DNA of 35,731 nucleotides from Intestinimonas aquisgranensis (GCA_020687605.1 JAJEQY010000032.1:1-35731); one strand, 5' to 3'. Counted from the first letter of the stretch, positions 23,601 to 29,523 are shown. The notes: generated by a model not told the origin, from the letters alone. Translations and numbers: made by a program.

Positions 23601-24424
23601 GCCGCAATCGCACCGGCCTTGGCACCCTTTACCGCACCGGCGGCGGTACCCGCGCCGGGGACGACCGAGCCAATCGCGGCACCGGCGGCAGCACCGGCCA
23701 GGCCGCCTTTGATCTGCTCCTTGGTCTGGTCCACAAACTGCGGGAGATACTGTGCGAGGGTCTGCGTCACGACAGGCAGCACAGCGCCCTCCTCATCGAG
23801 GGCGGCGGTGTTCCGGTTCATGTAATCGGACATGATGGCGCTGAGGGCCTCTGCTTTCTCCCGGTTGGCCTGCGTAGGGTTGTCCAGGTACTCATTCCAC
23901 GCCTTGGCCTCCTCTTGCCGGATGCGGCCTACGTCGTAGTTAGCCCGGAACTGCCCCAGGAAATTATCATCCCGCTGGGTGTCCTTATACTTCTCATAGT
24001 AGTCCAGGGTGTCACGCCGGGCCTCGATCTCGCCGAGCTGGCTCTCGATCTCCGCCAGCCGCTCCCGGTTCTGCGCCGTGATTTCGGGGTTATACACCTT
24101 CCGGCTGGTGAGCTGGGCCCGCTCTGTGATGAGATTCTGCCGGTCCTGCGCCAGGCTGCCCCGGCTGCTCTGGAGCCCGGCCAGATCGACGCCGATCTTC
24201 CCGGAGCCCAGCGTACCGGACAGGCCGCTGGTGGACGCAGGGGTGGACGGGGAGGCGGGCGTGGTAACCGTGCTCTTCGGCTTAAAGGCGGAGGCGGCGC
24301 TGGTGTTTTTGCTGACCACCTGCGCCGCTTGCTCCAGCTTCCCCCGCGACTGCACCGCCAGCCCGGCGGGGGAGAGCAGTTCTTTCCTGCGCTTGAGATA
24401 TGCGGACGTGAAATCACTTGCCAT
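14672..24424 (-). CDS. Giant phage polyvalent protein (zincin, zincin, zeta-like kinase, ART, MuF-C-like, C-terminal LPD region)
   Basis: A 3250-residue protein. Parts in order: a helical N-terminus with a glycine-zipper segment (about 240-275) that could insert in membranes, and an Ala/Gln/Pro linker (675-720). A zincin-like domain has H-E-L-T-H at 917-921, and a second has H-E-A-T-H at 1172-1176. A zeta-toxin-like P-loop domain has G-L-P-G-S-G-K-S-S at 1380-1388. An ADP-ribosyltransferase-like PolyVal domain starts P-F-H-G-T (His1663) and ends N-P-D-I-R-Y-S near 1990. A MuF-C/BECR-like domain spans about 1995-2190. A roughly 1000-residue C-terminal region resembles large-polyvalent-associated domains (G-N-P-R-T-H-I-R-N near 2555, a hydrophobic segment near 2790-2815). 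Family knowledge: such proteins are packaged and injected with phage DNA to neutralise or reprogram the host. The start has GGAGG and overlaps the upstream stop by 11 bases. The frame is intact. Confidence 0.88.
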   Translation of the reverse strand: MASDFTSAYLKRRKELLSPAGLAVQSRGKLEQAAQVVSKNTSAASAFKPKSTVTTPASPSTPASTSGLSGTLGSGKIGVDLAGLQSSRGSLAQDRQNLITERAQLTSRKVYNPEITAQNRERLAEIESQLGEIEARRDTLDYYEKYKDTQRDDNFLGQFRANYDVGRIRQEEAKAWNEYLDNPTQANREKAEALSAIMSDYMNRNTAALDEEGAVLPVVTQTLAQYLPQFVDQTKEQIKGGLAGAAAGAAIGSVVPGAGTAAGAVKGAKAGAIAATGVYSNDTMRGMAFKGLIDLGVDEETARKAANDEALISSLIEMADTGVDIATLGVGSLLGSLAKNGVKGAAKSLTVGAGVKAGAEKLASTALGKVATVLGRYGLNIIGEGAEEYAQEAVSIANENRVSSGGEGGALNLAGQAAGVIRDAATGKDAESAQRLNEAFAGGATIAALMGGATMVGTTVAQRSLQKISDTSTGKDLKRAQENFDLVDRGLTYEQGSKSQTMAQSIAQKLDASSDPLTAVTDAEYGRLYRAMREELDTKGPKTNEQRHDAVQAMHPEEKVITPTVQALIEAGDTPARADAKSVILDRVLAGDDTVTDSQLRKLDLQSPATQQVFTAFTGIQVPETTDTKTLIATFRSAISEAKQVQELQAALERDTMASVTALRQQAEAAAVAAEARAQTQTPDQMAATAAAPAAAQQTAPAQPGAGSTVAQQAPVAQQAPSRGTNVGDVFRRKGDTVAQAQAQTPVTGTQSRAGSPSATPDVQFSDGTSMTAQEFVNDYIATHKGATVQDANRVYSEAVRLNQTGMKFPAARKQESTAARSSVSPSSRKSRSEGKRTTAGKTASEGAVRADRSPSRVQRWTASYASALLKGSKIQGIDIAFDGFGDGERGYYLDGRIVLNGNTLTTQRAIMQVLGHELTHSAYDTDASIVDDILTTARRILGNDLVDRTMTETRERYIRFLTEQKGMSRDAAVAQMTPAAVKQEVAGDFMFDVFSDGALTRRLGKEAPSILTKARDMAARLLERLVGARGTDAAAARSELEWLMDRLDGALHANEAGDTMGKNRSSVEVEYGREGRGAASERSGGAQEENGNRPGVQSENERDVRLDSQAQLRERHARLTQEAADYGLTAHIREATDWPESFAHAPAYTSGGEIYIREDVPDEIVQQLIPHEATHAMRQVGYPAYMEFIQRVPEMLDLSTDAGRRLFAGAAAHRGLDIFNLTPAQADVLYDEINAILSGTVIPGTEGSILDDLRAAFYDFDAYAAELRNIHERFREENRQKAADTAPRYSVELDQLAEELEQSDLDDRSPIDVELQRRTWMLPEVRQVRNASYNNTKARPGRRKIRQKVLDELMGRGSWDGESYSGPVSRDRRADIVIGLPGSGKSSMAVNPLSQAHNSRVIDSDMAKELLPEYDSGKGAGNVHEESSMIRDALMDYATEDGDNLVWATVGANQVALEDQIEMFKQEGYSVYLHLVDVTPKQALARTLRRFHNADGTEGRYTPPRVVFDAWDFPRQNFINLQREGGLDGYQIYDNRARRDADGAATGTAGREAQEPQRRGTESTEGAEDAGYVRPEDGGSVRLAGGGGDERGAVERTLDDARESVPGRTRRSGSAVPGDREIGISDDRIREIAETESFQEWFHDGNGELIDQNTGLPVAPFHGTKTAWFTRFEKRPGGEAGFGFAKNPHTSDQDYYTGRGPDDPPTREFAPIDPKDWAEAEEFLYQNLPVLEMELESDGSRDQYVVRDGLDGVILRTFTPDDTGLEQFKASYPELAQAAYEMQSEDEFSGMVHSDGGTPPPAPGMYQVFLSMRNPMVVHAQGQAWNKLNPFMVDDERTQRALLDRYNTLKMIQGYVPPMETRQFAEMAQELGYDGVIFRDVSDGRVEDIVQPALERPGLERKLFDILDKYNNFGAPDREMALAQIEVTGIPGQVTMEEAAVIQEYLELPEARTTLEAIPDDVYVVFDSEQVKSVHNEGTFDPANPDIRYSVSSTQPFAEQVRTALEEDVAKNRYSALYIRSTPSMLRELGLPDAPMAMTARHVKDINHAPGDNLSWHGIPEEQIARIPELLDQPAMVLESGTRPGDIIVVTTELDSEGRPIVLTVHPNGRALVDGRPVDTNFITSMYGRNNFGRFLDAVVRNGGVLYWDKNRSQNLLTSARVQFPAGMRDLASNSIIRKIGGAVNENRSRPLSSVARVQSPAALTASASDTTISQPGTDVNGESGSGRARFSVQEGNVNPDTGYETGSVADSVMRMINAGDVDEALKMMGDVLKQFQQIEADQVNRKKQASAAAAFRPKQSLTEELIAKNKKAIEELIEKYGSMEQTSAAQRTVLLPKAIDKETKVRGVMQTAAATENTPEYLLSEIERSILDGDEGATYESIGDKGSLKRAENLLKDKGFETLLHEWRAKIDSGVRLDKTDIVMAEKLYVEAANNKDAATAMQLLSEIAMAGTQSGQVVQAMTMLKNMTPSGQLYYLQKTVDRFNTEHKDLRLLGKEITIDPDLARKLLEAKTQEEIDTAMGDLIQNIADQLPVTLLDRWNAWRYLSMLGNPRTHIRNFMGNAVFVPVRLAKDVLAAITESQLQRAGVISQEERTKAFSTKETRDFAKADAVEMERILRGGGKQNIADQIRDARRIFGDTPIEWLSRKNSELLEWEDWIFLRSAYKHALAGFLSARKADVSTLSGADSTREGRALLNEARAYAVREAQKATYRDVSKLASMLSHLKRTGGKGAQIFLDGLIPFTKTPINIVKRGVEYSPVGLLKSITVDLNRVRKGEITATEAVDNICAGLTGTGVVAMGWFLASSGWLVGGLGDEPEDEFQELQGEQAYSLRIGDVSYTIDWTAPVALPLFVGAEIDRITEGEFSAGDLPDAIATLLEPVLSLSMLDGLNSTLASVRYDSADQALVNILKTVGGSYLTQGVPTLFGQIARTMDDSRRTSFTPTGMGSLQSWASRTYQTSVLGKIPVAAEQRMLYIDAWGRSDTQPNVALRALENFVSPGYANTIQTTSVDRELIRLAEETKDTGVFPKRATKYFTVGGEQYAMTQDEYEAHLIERGQMSYQLVSDLTSSPDYAKLPDAAKVQAVQAAYTYASELAKYHTNAEYDADSWVLRLDVAGSELGLDPEDYFIAKALSKQNGSSIREAALGAGFDPATTAAVIAADFSAQGSFTDPYTPKHEYVLNSEQKERYESMFREKFVSAYIDYGLGQLTGTELSDEVSDLVSEINTEVKREMSDWLYGQGISPTPKN
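17794..17861 (-). repeat. Palindromic repeat unit A inside the giant gene
   Basis: CAGAAGCCGA (17794-17803) pairs perfectly with TCGGCTTCTG (17852-17861), and GCTGTC/GACAGC (17805-17810 with 17844-17849) extends the stem. The core includes a GGGGATTGTACCC segment shared with unit B. It encodes residues about 2189-2211 of the polyvalent protein and is one half of a 36-codon tandem duplication. Confidence 0.75.
17902..17969 (-). repeat. Palindromic repeat unit B inside the giant gene
   Basis: TAGAAGCCAGA (17902-17912) pairs perfectly with TCTGGCTTCTA (17959-17969). It lies exactly 108 bases from unit A and shares the core GCAGGG-A-ATTGTACCC. Compared with unit A three stem pairs differ, and every change is compensated in the opposite arm. 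It encodes residues about 2153-2175. Confidence 0.75.
19474..19797 (-). CDS. Nested small ORF in the kinase-ART linker of the giant gene
   Basis: A 107-residue frame starting M-A-R-Q-P-E-Q-P, in the alternate frame of the giant gene and covering its residues 1543-1651. Its composition is that of a normal soluble helical protein: E-E-K-L-R-S-L-R-G-A-V-Q-N-L-R-K-A-L, then R-E-H-W-T-M-L-A-N-L-Y-Q-E-E-L-D-A-L. In the same stretch the giant frame is Gly/Arg/Ala-rich low complexity, as expected for an overprinted frame. AGAAGG lies six to seven bases before this start. Earlier in-frame ATGs at 19839 and 19824 are alternatives, and 19839 has GGAGG nine bases upstream. The last ~25 residues look out-of-frame-like because they overlap the start of the ART domain. 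No function is recognised. Confidence 0.5.
   Translation of the reverse strand: MARQPEQPEEKLRSLRGAVQNLRKALRTLDTYDRKTEVLCVWPGEEEMSEEQLREHWTMLANLYQEELDALEAQYPETARSEFPMTESGRSLRPSPSKSGSMTETEN
21064..21210 (-). CDS. Nested 48-residue gene between the two zincin domains of the giant gene
   Basis: A 48-residue charged helical protein (starts M-D-E-K-V-V-E-Q-L-R, ends F-G-K-D-T-P-D) in the same alternate frame as the other nested ORF. The start at 21210 has a perfect GGAGG six bases upstream (21217-21221), better than many known genes here, and no reason is visible for such a site to occur there by chance. The giant frame across this stretch (residues 1072-1121) is Gly/Glu/Arg-rich linker without domain character. 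The small protein contains a K-M-x-T-D-P-E-Y-S-R-K-M-K-E-M segment typical of short phage proteins. Its function is unknown. It is too short for most gene finders and would be masked by the larger frame. Confidence 0.6.
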   Translation of the reverse strand: MDEKVVEQLRNAAEEHKRKMETDPEYSRKMKEMSDWIAKHSFGKDTPD

Positions 24425-26192
24425 TCATGATCCCTCCTACCAGGGGATTGGATGCGCCAGAGCCGATCCGGCGGAATTTGATGAGACCGCCGTCCAGGTA
24501 GCTCTGGATCACCCCCCGGTTCTCCAGCTCGGCCAGACGCTCCGCGCTGATGGGGCCGAAGCCAAGCGCCAGTACGGATGCGTTGTCGATCTTCGCATTT
24601 GCGTAGACGTTTTGGGCGGCCTCGTAATCCTGCCGGGCCTGCTCAGACGCCATCTTGGATTGGTTCTCACGTAGCCAGCTATTGTAATACTGGATATAGT
24701 CCGCTGCCTCGGTTCGGCTATACCCCCTGTTGAGGAGCCATTGATACGCGTCACCGTCGAAGGTGATCCCGGCGTCGTACATCTGCTGGTAGATGCTCCC
24801 CGTGCCTGCGGACCCACTGCCGGAACTGGAGCCGCGGGAACTGGAGCCGCTGGAACTGGAGCCGCGGGAACTGGAGCCGCTGGAGCTCCCGGAGCTGGCC
24901 TGCGCCTTCTCCATAGCCAGAATGTTCAGGTACTCCTTCGCCTGCGCCTCGGTCATGCCCATAGCAGACAGCTGCTCTGCGGTGGGCATCACGCCCGCCG
25001 ACAGGAGACTCTCGCCCATGCTGGCCAGCTGCTGTGTGACCTGGTTCTTCGCGCTCAGGGTGGGCGTCCCGTCGGTAAAGGTTCCGGTGAGTTCAGCCTT
25101 GGAAAGGTCCAAATTCGCGTTGAACTGGTCCATGGAAGCCTGGAACTCCGCCTCCCATTGCCGAACCGCCTCCTGGAACTGAGCGGTGGAGAGATTATAC
25201 TCAGCGGCCCACTGTTCCAGAGAGATGAGCTGCGCCAAGTAGTTCTGGGAAATCTCCAACGCAGCGTCAGCTTTTTGGAACTCGCCCTGGGCGCGCAGGT
25301 CCTCGATCTGCCGGGCAGTATCGGTGGCGAGCTTGGTCTGGGCCTGAGAGACTGCCAGGCGATTCTGGGCCGCAGTGTTCTGCACGGAGCTATACTGCTC
25401 TTTGCCGATGCCGCCCTTATCGCCGCGCAGCTCAGCATATAAGGCAGTATTGTCCATACCCTGCCGCTCATCAAGCGCGATCTGCTCCTGCTGTTCCTTA
25501 AACTGTCCTTGCGCATCCTGTTCCGCGCGCTCCAGCTCGGCCACAGCCTGATTCACGGCATAGTCGATTTGGGCGTTATGTTGCTGCTGGGCCGCATCGC
25601 GCCAGGAGTCCAGCAAAGCCTGCATCTCGGTGGAAAAAGCGTAGTAATTATTCCCGGAAGTGGCCCCGCCGCCGCTGCCCCAGTTGATTTTCGATCCCTC
25701 GCGGCCCCAATTATAATAATTGGTGACGCCCTTCATGTATTCAATATCATCTCTGGCAGACTGAGCGGCAAGTCCATAGTCATTTCTGACTTGGTTCATG
25801 CCGTCATTCGCGGCGATCATACCATCGACGTCACCGTTTTCACGGGCGGTCTCATACATGTCTTTGTAATAAGACTCTTTCTCGTGGTAGTAATCGTCCA
25901 GCGGGCGATCCGCGACGTCATCGTATTTCCCGTTGAACTGTGCGCCCTGCGGTCTCGAAGAATCGTATGTTCCGCTGCCGACCCGGACCTTCCCTCCGCT
26001 GCTACTTTGCCCTCTCCCTGAATTGTTTTTGCTGGCTGTATTGGCTATATCCTGGGATGCGCTCTGGATAGCCTGCCCTTGCTGTTTCCGGATAGCATTA
26101 GCCCCGTCATTTGCGGCTTGCATCCCGGCGGAATCGCCCTTTTTACGCGCCTCCTCGTAATCATTTTTGTAGTCAGCTATCGTTTTTGCCAT
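24414..26192 (-). CDS. Phage Gln/Ser-rich helical protein, candidate virion or ejection protein
   Basis: A 592-residue protein with no catalytic motif. Residues 8-49 and 109-150 are diverged copies of one another and share A-A-N-D-G-x-N-x-x-R, a short helical repeat common in Clostridia phage virion proteins. The middle (about 190-390) is long Gln/Ala/Glu-rich helix with coiled-coil character, followed by a Ser/Gly/Arg linker (about 420-470) encoded by a 15-bp tandem repeat. The C-terminal ~120 residues are again helical. Immediate coupling to the giant polyvalent gene, whose start overlaps this stop, suggests the two are made together and perhaps packaged together. The start has AAAGGAGTG upstream. 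The role is inferred from position only. Confidence 0.65.
   Translation of the reverse strand: MAKTIADYKNDYEEARKKGDSAGMQAANDGANAIRKQQGQAIQSASQDIANTASKNNSGRGQSSSGGKVRVGSGTYDSSRPQGAQFNGKYDDVADRPLDDYYHEKESYYKDMYETARENGDVDGMIAANDGMNQVRNDYGLAAQSARDDIEYMKGVTNYYNWGREGSKINWGSGGGATSGNNYYAFSTEMQALLDSWRDAAQQQHNAQIDYAVNQAVAELERAEQDAQGQFKEQQEQIALDERQGMDNTALYAELRGDKGGIGKEQYSSVQNTAAQNRLAVSQAQTKLATDTARQIEDLRAQGEFQKADAALEISQNYLAQLISLEQWAAEYNLSTAQFQEAVRQWEAEFQASMDQFNANLDLSKAELTGTFTDGTPTLSAKNQVTQQLASMGESLLSAGVMPTAEQLSAMGMTEAQAKEYLNILAMEKAQASSGSSSGSSSRGSSSSGSSSRGSSSGSGSAGTGSIYQQMYDAGITFDGDAYQWLLNRGYSRTEAADYIQYYNSWLRENQSKMASEQARQDYEAAQNVYANAKIDNASVLALGFGPISAERLAELENRGVIQSYLDGGLIKFRRIGSGASNPLVGGIMNGK
24822..24881. 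repeat. Four-copy 15-bp tandem repeat
   Basis: Four adjacent 15-base units, alternating GGAACTGGAGCCGCG and GGAACTGGAGCCGCT, encode the Ser/Gly/Arg linker of the 592-residue phage protein. Any unit gain or loss stays in frame, so linker length can vary by five residues per step. Confidence 0.9.
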
Positions 26193-26215
26193 CCGTCATC
26201 ACTCCTTTATGAGAA

Positions 26216-26244
26216 GAGGCCGGACGTGCAACACGTCCGGCCTC
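26216..26244. repeat. 13-bp hairpin between holin and virion-protein genes
   Basis: GAGGCCGGACGTG (26216-26228) pairs perfectly with CACGTCCGGCCTC (26232-26244) around a three-base loop. On the minus strand it is followed only by TTCTC and then the ribosome site of the next gene, so full termination is unlikely. It could lower or time expression of the two downstream genes. Confidence 0.6.
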
Positions 26245-26266
26245 ATTTCGATTTTTGCGGAGTCAT

Positions 26267-26725
26267 TCATCCCCCGCCAACGGTTTTGTCAATCGTATCT
26301 CCCAGTGCGGCGATGGCTTTTGCCAACCAGGTCGGAACCGGCGCTCCCATTGCGCCGGCATTTTCTACGATGCTGCCCATCTCAGCGAGGGCGTACCAGA
26401 TAATGACCACGGGGCAGAAGAGCACTGTGTAGTCAAACGGCAGGGCAATGCCGGGAAACTGAGCCAGGATAAGGCCGAGCAGAGCGTCGAAAATCAGGGC
26501 GACCAACGCTGTGAATATGCAGCCTACCTTGCGGGAAATCCCCTTCTTCATTACGGAACTTGACCACCCGCCATCCTTTGCGGCAGCCATCATCCCGGTA
26601 ACCACGTCGATCACCATGCAGGCTACCCAGGCCAGAACAAGCCAGCCAAACCAGCCCCAAAGGGCTGTCAGAGCAGCCAGGACGGCAGTGATTGTGGCTT
26701 TGAACGCATTGATGTGCTCCATCAT
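26267..26725 (-). CDS. Phage holin, toxin-secretion/lysis holin family (Phage_holin_4 type)
   Basis: A 152-residue small membrane protein that should form the membrane lesion releasing the endolysin. Three hydrophobic stretches are visible (about 12-45, 70-95 and 100-120). The characteristic segment after the first of these reads V-T-G-M-M-A-A-A-K-D-G-G-W-S-S, followed by a basic K-K-G-I-S-R-K loop, matching the TcdE-like holin family. Length is typical. Its ATG overlaps the endolysin stop (ATGA), so lysis genes are translationally coupled. A second ATG follows immediately at 26722. Confidence 0.88.
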   Translation of the reverse strand: MMEHINAFKATITAVLAALTALWGWFGWLVLAWVACMVIDVVTGMMAAAKDGGWSSSVMKKGISRKVGCIFTALVALIFDALLGLILAQFPGIALPFDYTVLFCPVVIIWYALAEMGSIVENAGAMGAPVPTWLAKAIAALGDTIDKTVGGG

Positions 26726-28194
26726 ACCGCACCTCCGTAGAGCTCGAACAGGCGGCTAAGCACAAGGGCCAGCTCCTGCCGGGTTATGTTGTCTCTGGGA
26801 CGGGTCCCATCCAGAATCTTGGTAGAAAAGGCCCACTCCCAGGCGTCCTTCGCCCATTCGTCGGCGGCTTCCGGGAGAGCGCTACCCGCCCCGCACAGCG
26901 CGAGAAATGCCTCCCAGGCCCCGCTGGTATGCCGGATCGTGTATGGGCAGTCTTTGCCATTCCAGTGGTTGTGCTGGACCACCCGGTCGATTGAAATGCT
27001 TAGCTGTTGCATCAGCAGTCGGACCAGGCTGGCCGCATTGGACTTCGCCTTGGCGAAGTCGCCGTCGGCATTGACACAGATCTCGATTCCAATGCTGGTG
27101 GCATTGCCAGGACCGGAAGCTCCGTCACCGGCGTGATAGGCCGTCTCCCCAACTGGGAGATGCTGAACAATGGCATGGTCGTCCACCGTAAAGTGCCAGC
27201 TCACACGGGCGGCCTCTGCGCTTTCGCTCTGGAGGTATTTCCCGTGGGCCTCGGCGTCAGCCCCCCGGGCAAAATTACCGGTTTCGTGGATTGTGATATA
27301 GGTGCCCGGATTGGAACTACCGGGCCGGTTGAGCCGTCCGGAAGGAATGAAGTCCTCCTCGACCGTGATCCCCAGGTCGGTCACCAGGTCGGCCCCGGTG
27401 TTGTCAGCTACCTGTGTCAGATTCGCCAGCAGGACCCACCCCAGGTCCGTCCGGCCCCAGCCGTCCCGCTCTTCCAGAATCGTGACCACCGTGCCCCTGG
27501 CATATCCGCTGACCTTGGGGTACGAAGTCCCGGGCCCGCTTCTCACGTTGACGCCGACCGAGGGCTCTACGATGTACTGCCCCATGGGCTTGTCCTCCTG
27601 GTCATTCTTATCCAGATAGATGAGCAGAAGATTTTGACTGGGCTCCCGACCCTGGGTCATGGTACCGGAAGCGGCGTCATAGAAGTTCACCTTCCCGCCG
27701 CCATCCATCATGATGGCGGTGTCCGGCTTGATCTCACGGACCAGGTAGTCCCGCAGGCCCTCGGGGGTCATGCTGCCCCCTCCGTCGGGGAAAGCTGTAA
27801 CACCCAGCTCTCCGCTCCGAAGCCAGACCGCCACTCGACCCCGTTCACCGCCCACATCGCTGTTGTAGTACAGCTTGGGCTCGGGTTTCCCATTATGGAT
27901 CAGTAGGCAGCAGGAGAGGTAGTTTTGGGCTTCGGGGGCGGGAACGGTCTCAGTGTGAATGTCAGGTCCCACATCCCACACAAAACCAGGCGGCTGATAG
28001 GAGGGGTCGTCTGCCAGCACAACTCCATCCGCCTTCACATGACAGGTTGGTTTCCATTCGCCGGTGTAGAACACTCCCGTGCAGGCAATAAAAGGTTGCT
28101 CCCTCTCCACGATCTCACGGAGAGGGAGCTTGTCCTGATTGATGTAGAGCTTGATTCGGGAAACGCCGGACAGTTTAACGACGGCGTTAGTCAT
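26722..28194 (-). CDS. Phage endolysin: phosphodiester glycosidase, SH3, amidase and SLH-like domains
   Basis: A 490-residue multidomain lysin. Residues about 30-195 resemble the phosphodiester glycosidase (NAGPA) domain with its D-G-G-G motif at 164-167. Residues 208-262 form a bacterial SH3 domain (V-N-V-R-S-G-P-G-T-S-Y). Residues about 297-425 form an Amidase_2 N-acetylmuramoyl-L-alanine amidase with zinc ligands His303, His408 and Cys416. Residues 446-485 look like an S-layer-homology or repeat-type wall anchor (E-W-A-K-D-A-W-E-W-A, then D-G-T-R-P-R-D-N-I-T-R-Q-E). It cuts peptidoglycan between muramic acid and the stem peptide. The glycosidase-like part may act on wall glycopolymers or act earlier as a virion enzyme. 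The start at 28194 is chosen because an upstream extension runs deep into the previous gene. No signal peptide is present, consistent with holin-dependent export. Confidence 0.88.
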   Translation of the reverse strand: MTNAVVKLSGVSRIKLYINQDKLPLREIVEREQPFIACTGVFYTGEWKPTCHVKADGVVLADDPSYQPPGFVWDVGPDIHTETVPAPEAQNYLSCCLLIHNGKPEPKLYYNSDVGGERGRVAVWLRSGELGVTAFPDGGGSMTPEGLRDYLVREIKPDTAIMMDGGGKVNFYDAASGTMTQGREPSQNLLLIYLDKNDQEDKPMGQYIVEPSVGVNVRSGPGTSYPKVSGYARGTVVTILEERDGWGRTDLGWVLLANLTQVADNTGADLVTDLGITVEEDFIPSGRLNRPGSSNPGTYITIHETGNFARGADAEAHGKYLQSESAEAARVSWHFTVDDHAIVQHLPVGETAYHAGDGASGPGNATSIGIEICVNADGDFAKAKSNAASLVRLLMQQLSISIDRVVQHNHWNGKDCPYTIRHTSGAWEAFLALCGAGSALPEAADEWAKDAWEWAFSTKILDGTRPRDNITRQELALVLSRLFELYGGAV

Positions 28195-28546
28195 GGCTGT
28201 GGTAGGCTGCCAGGGCCTCGTCCACAATGGCCTGGAACTTGGCTCGGTCACCGGCGTGATAGGCGTCGCACAGCTCCTTATAGCGGCAAAAATCACTCTC
28301 CCCGGCTTCGCCGTGCACGATCATGTTATACTCGACCTGAGCGGCAGCCTGATCCTCGGCGGCCCACTGCTCCTTCAGCATCTCCTTGTCCACTCCCTCC
28401 ATGCACTTGAAATGCTCGCCGATGCCATTGATGCAGGCGATGAACATGTTGTCCATGGAGCCGACGTCGCTAGGGGTGCGATCACCGTCGGTGTACTCCT
28501 CAGCGCCGATCTCAAAGATCTTCCAAAGATTGTCTGTCAAAAACAT
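28187..28546 (-). CDS. Uncharacterised small phage protein of the lysis cassette
   Basis: A 119-residue acidic soluble protein starting M-F-L-T-D-N-L-W-K. I recognise no domain. Residues about 40-65 (M-F-I-A-C-I-N-G-I-G-E-H-F) and the C-terminal half are helical. The start at 28546 is preferred over a GTG at 28576 because AAGGCAGG lies just upstream of it. The upstream option overlaps the previous gene and lacks a good site. It overlaps the endolysin start by eight bases. Position between tail and lysis genes is the only clue to role. Confidence 0.65.
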   Translation of the reverse strand: MFLTDNLWKIFEIGAEEYTDGDRTPSDVGSMDNMFIACINGIGEHFKCMEGVDKEMLKEQWAAEDQAAAQVEYNMIVHGEAGESDFCRYKELCDAYHAGDRAKFQAIVDEALAAYHSHD

Positions 28547-28562
28547 ACATTGTACCTGCCTT

Positions 28563-29033
28563 TCAATATTTACCACGCCGCGCGGCGTTGGTTACGATAA
28601 AATACCGGGGCTTTTCTTCGCCCTCTACGGCCCATCTGAGCCAGTCAAAAATGGGGATAAAAGCGAGGCACAGGACCACCCAGGCCAGGGAAAACGGGAG
28701 ACAGATTTGACCCCACAGGTTGAGAGGGATGTTGGAGTAGTTCCACACATTCATGTTGAGCCAGACGTTGAGCACAAGCCCGGCGATCAGCTCCACCACG
28801 GTTACCAGAGCGGCGCAGACCAGCGCCTGGAGCCACAAGGGGCATTCCCAGGGCAGGCCATCACCGCACCTCTCCACGGGGATCGTGAGCACAATGGCGA
28901 GCACGAGCATGGCCCAAGAAATGTGCTCAGGGTGTCCGGTGGCGGTCTTATAGGCTACCTCCAGAAGGAAGTAAACTGTCCCGCCCCAGGTCCACAGGAG
29001 CATGGAAAGAACCGGCTTACTGCACCGTGTCAT
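28563..29033 (-). CDS. Four-helix membrane protein, CmpB/ABC-type-IV-like family
   Basis: A 156-residue membrane protein with four predicted helices and the signature N-Y-S-N-I-P-L-N-L-W-G-Q-I-C-L-P-F-S near residues 98-115. This resembles the putative ABC-transporter type IV (CmpB-like) family that is also found in prophages of Firmicutes. Despite the family label no ATPase is near, so transport is doubtful. In this lysis cassette it could modulate holin action or change the host envelope. It starts 17 bases inside the preceding gene and ends just before the small protein gene. Confidence 0.7.
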   Translation of the reverse strand: MTRCSKPVLSMLLWTWGGTVYFLLEVAYKTATGHPEHISWAMLVLAIVLTIPVERCGDGLPWECPLWLQALVCAALVTVVELIAGLVLNVWLNMNVWNYSNIPLNLWGQICLPFSLAWVVLCLAFIPIFDWLRWAVEGEEKPRYFIVTNAARRGKY

Positions 29034-29523
29034 AGTCTACCTTTATGGCCTCCAGGGCCTCCAGGGTGGCGGCCTCCCGCATGGCCACCTCTTTGGCCTG
29101 CTGGTAGCTCACCAGGGCCGTTACCCGGGCGTCGATCGCGAAGGCCAAGGCAGCCAGGTTCTCCAACGCCCAGGGGCTGCACTCCTCTCCGGTGGCGTTC
29201 CACGTCAGCTCGTAAGGCGTAGAGGTTTGAGCCGCGATGGTGGCACTCAGGATCTTGGAGGTGAGCTGCTGCTGCTTCTCCCGGGTGATGCTGTACTGGT
29301 TTCCATCCGTCCAAGTGATGGGGTGGCCCTCCAGATAGGCATCCAGGTCGTCCTTGCTCTGCTGGATGCGAGCTTCCTTGGCCTCCTCCAAGGTGAGCGC
29401 CACCCCGTCGTTGAGGATGGTCTTCCGCTGCTCCTCCGTGATGGCACCGAGCCGGGTGTATTCCTCCAGCTGCTCGTCAGTCACGTAGCCCTTGCGGTAC
29501 CGCTCCAGAATCTTCTCATACAT
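29017..29523 (-). CDS. XkdX-like/DUF4376-like phage tail-associated protein
   Basis: A 168-residue protein. The first ~40 residues match the short XkdX-type pattern (Y-E-K-I-L-E-R-Y-R-K-G-Y-V-T, then G-A-I-T-E-E-Q), usually encoded just upstream of holin genes. The C-terminal half has the pattern Y-E-L-T-W-N-A-T-G-E-E-C, then L-V-S-Y-Q-Q-A-K-E-V-A-M seen in DUF4376-like proteins. The fusion of the two in one chain is somewhat unusual. It is likely a tail-fibre-associated or assembly factor. Its start follows GGAGG by nine bases and overlaps the previous stop by eight bases. Confidence 0.65.
   Translation of the reverse strand: MYEKILERYRKGYVTDEQLEEYTRLGAITEEQRKTILNDGVALTLEEAKEARIQQSKDDLDAYLEGHPITWTDGNQYSITREKQQQLTSKILSATIAAQTSTPYELTWNATGEECSPWALENLAALAFAIDARVTALVSYQQAKEVAMREAATLEALEAIKVDYDTVQ

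Noticed and set aside
24822..24881. CRISPR-like array
   Set aside because: Units are directly adjacent without spacers and encode an in-frame Ser/Gly linker.
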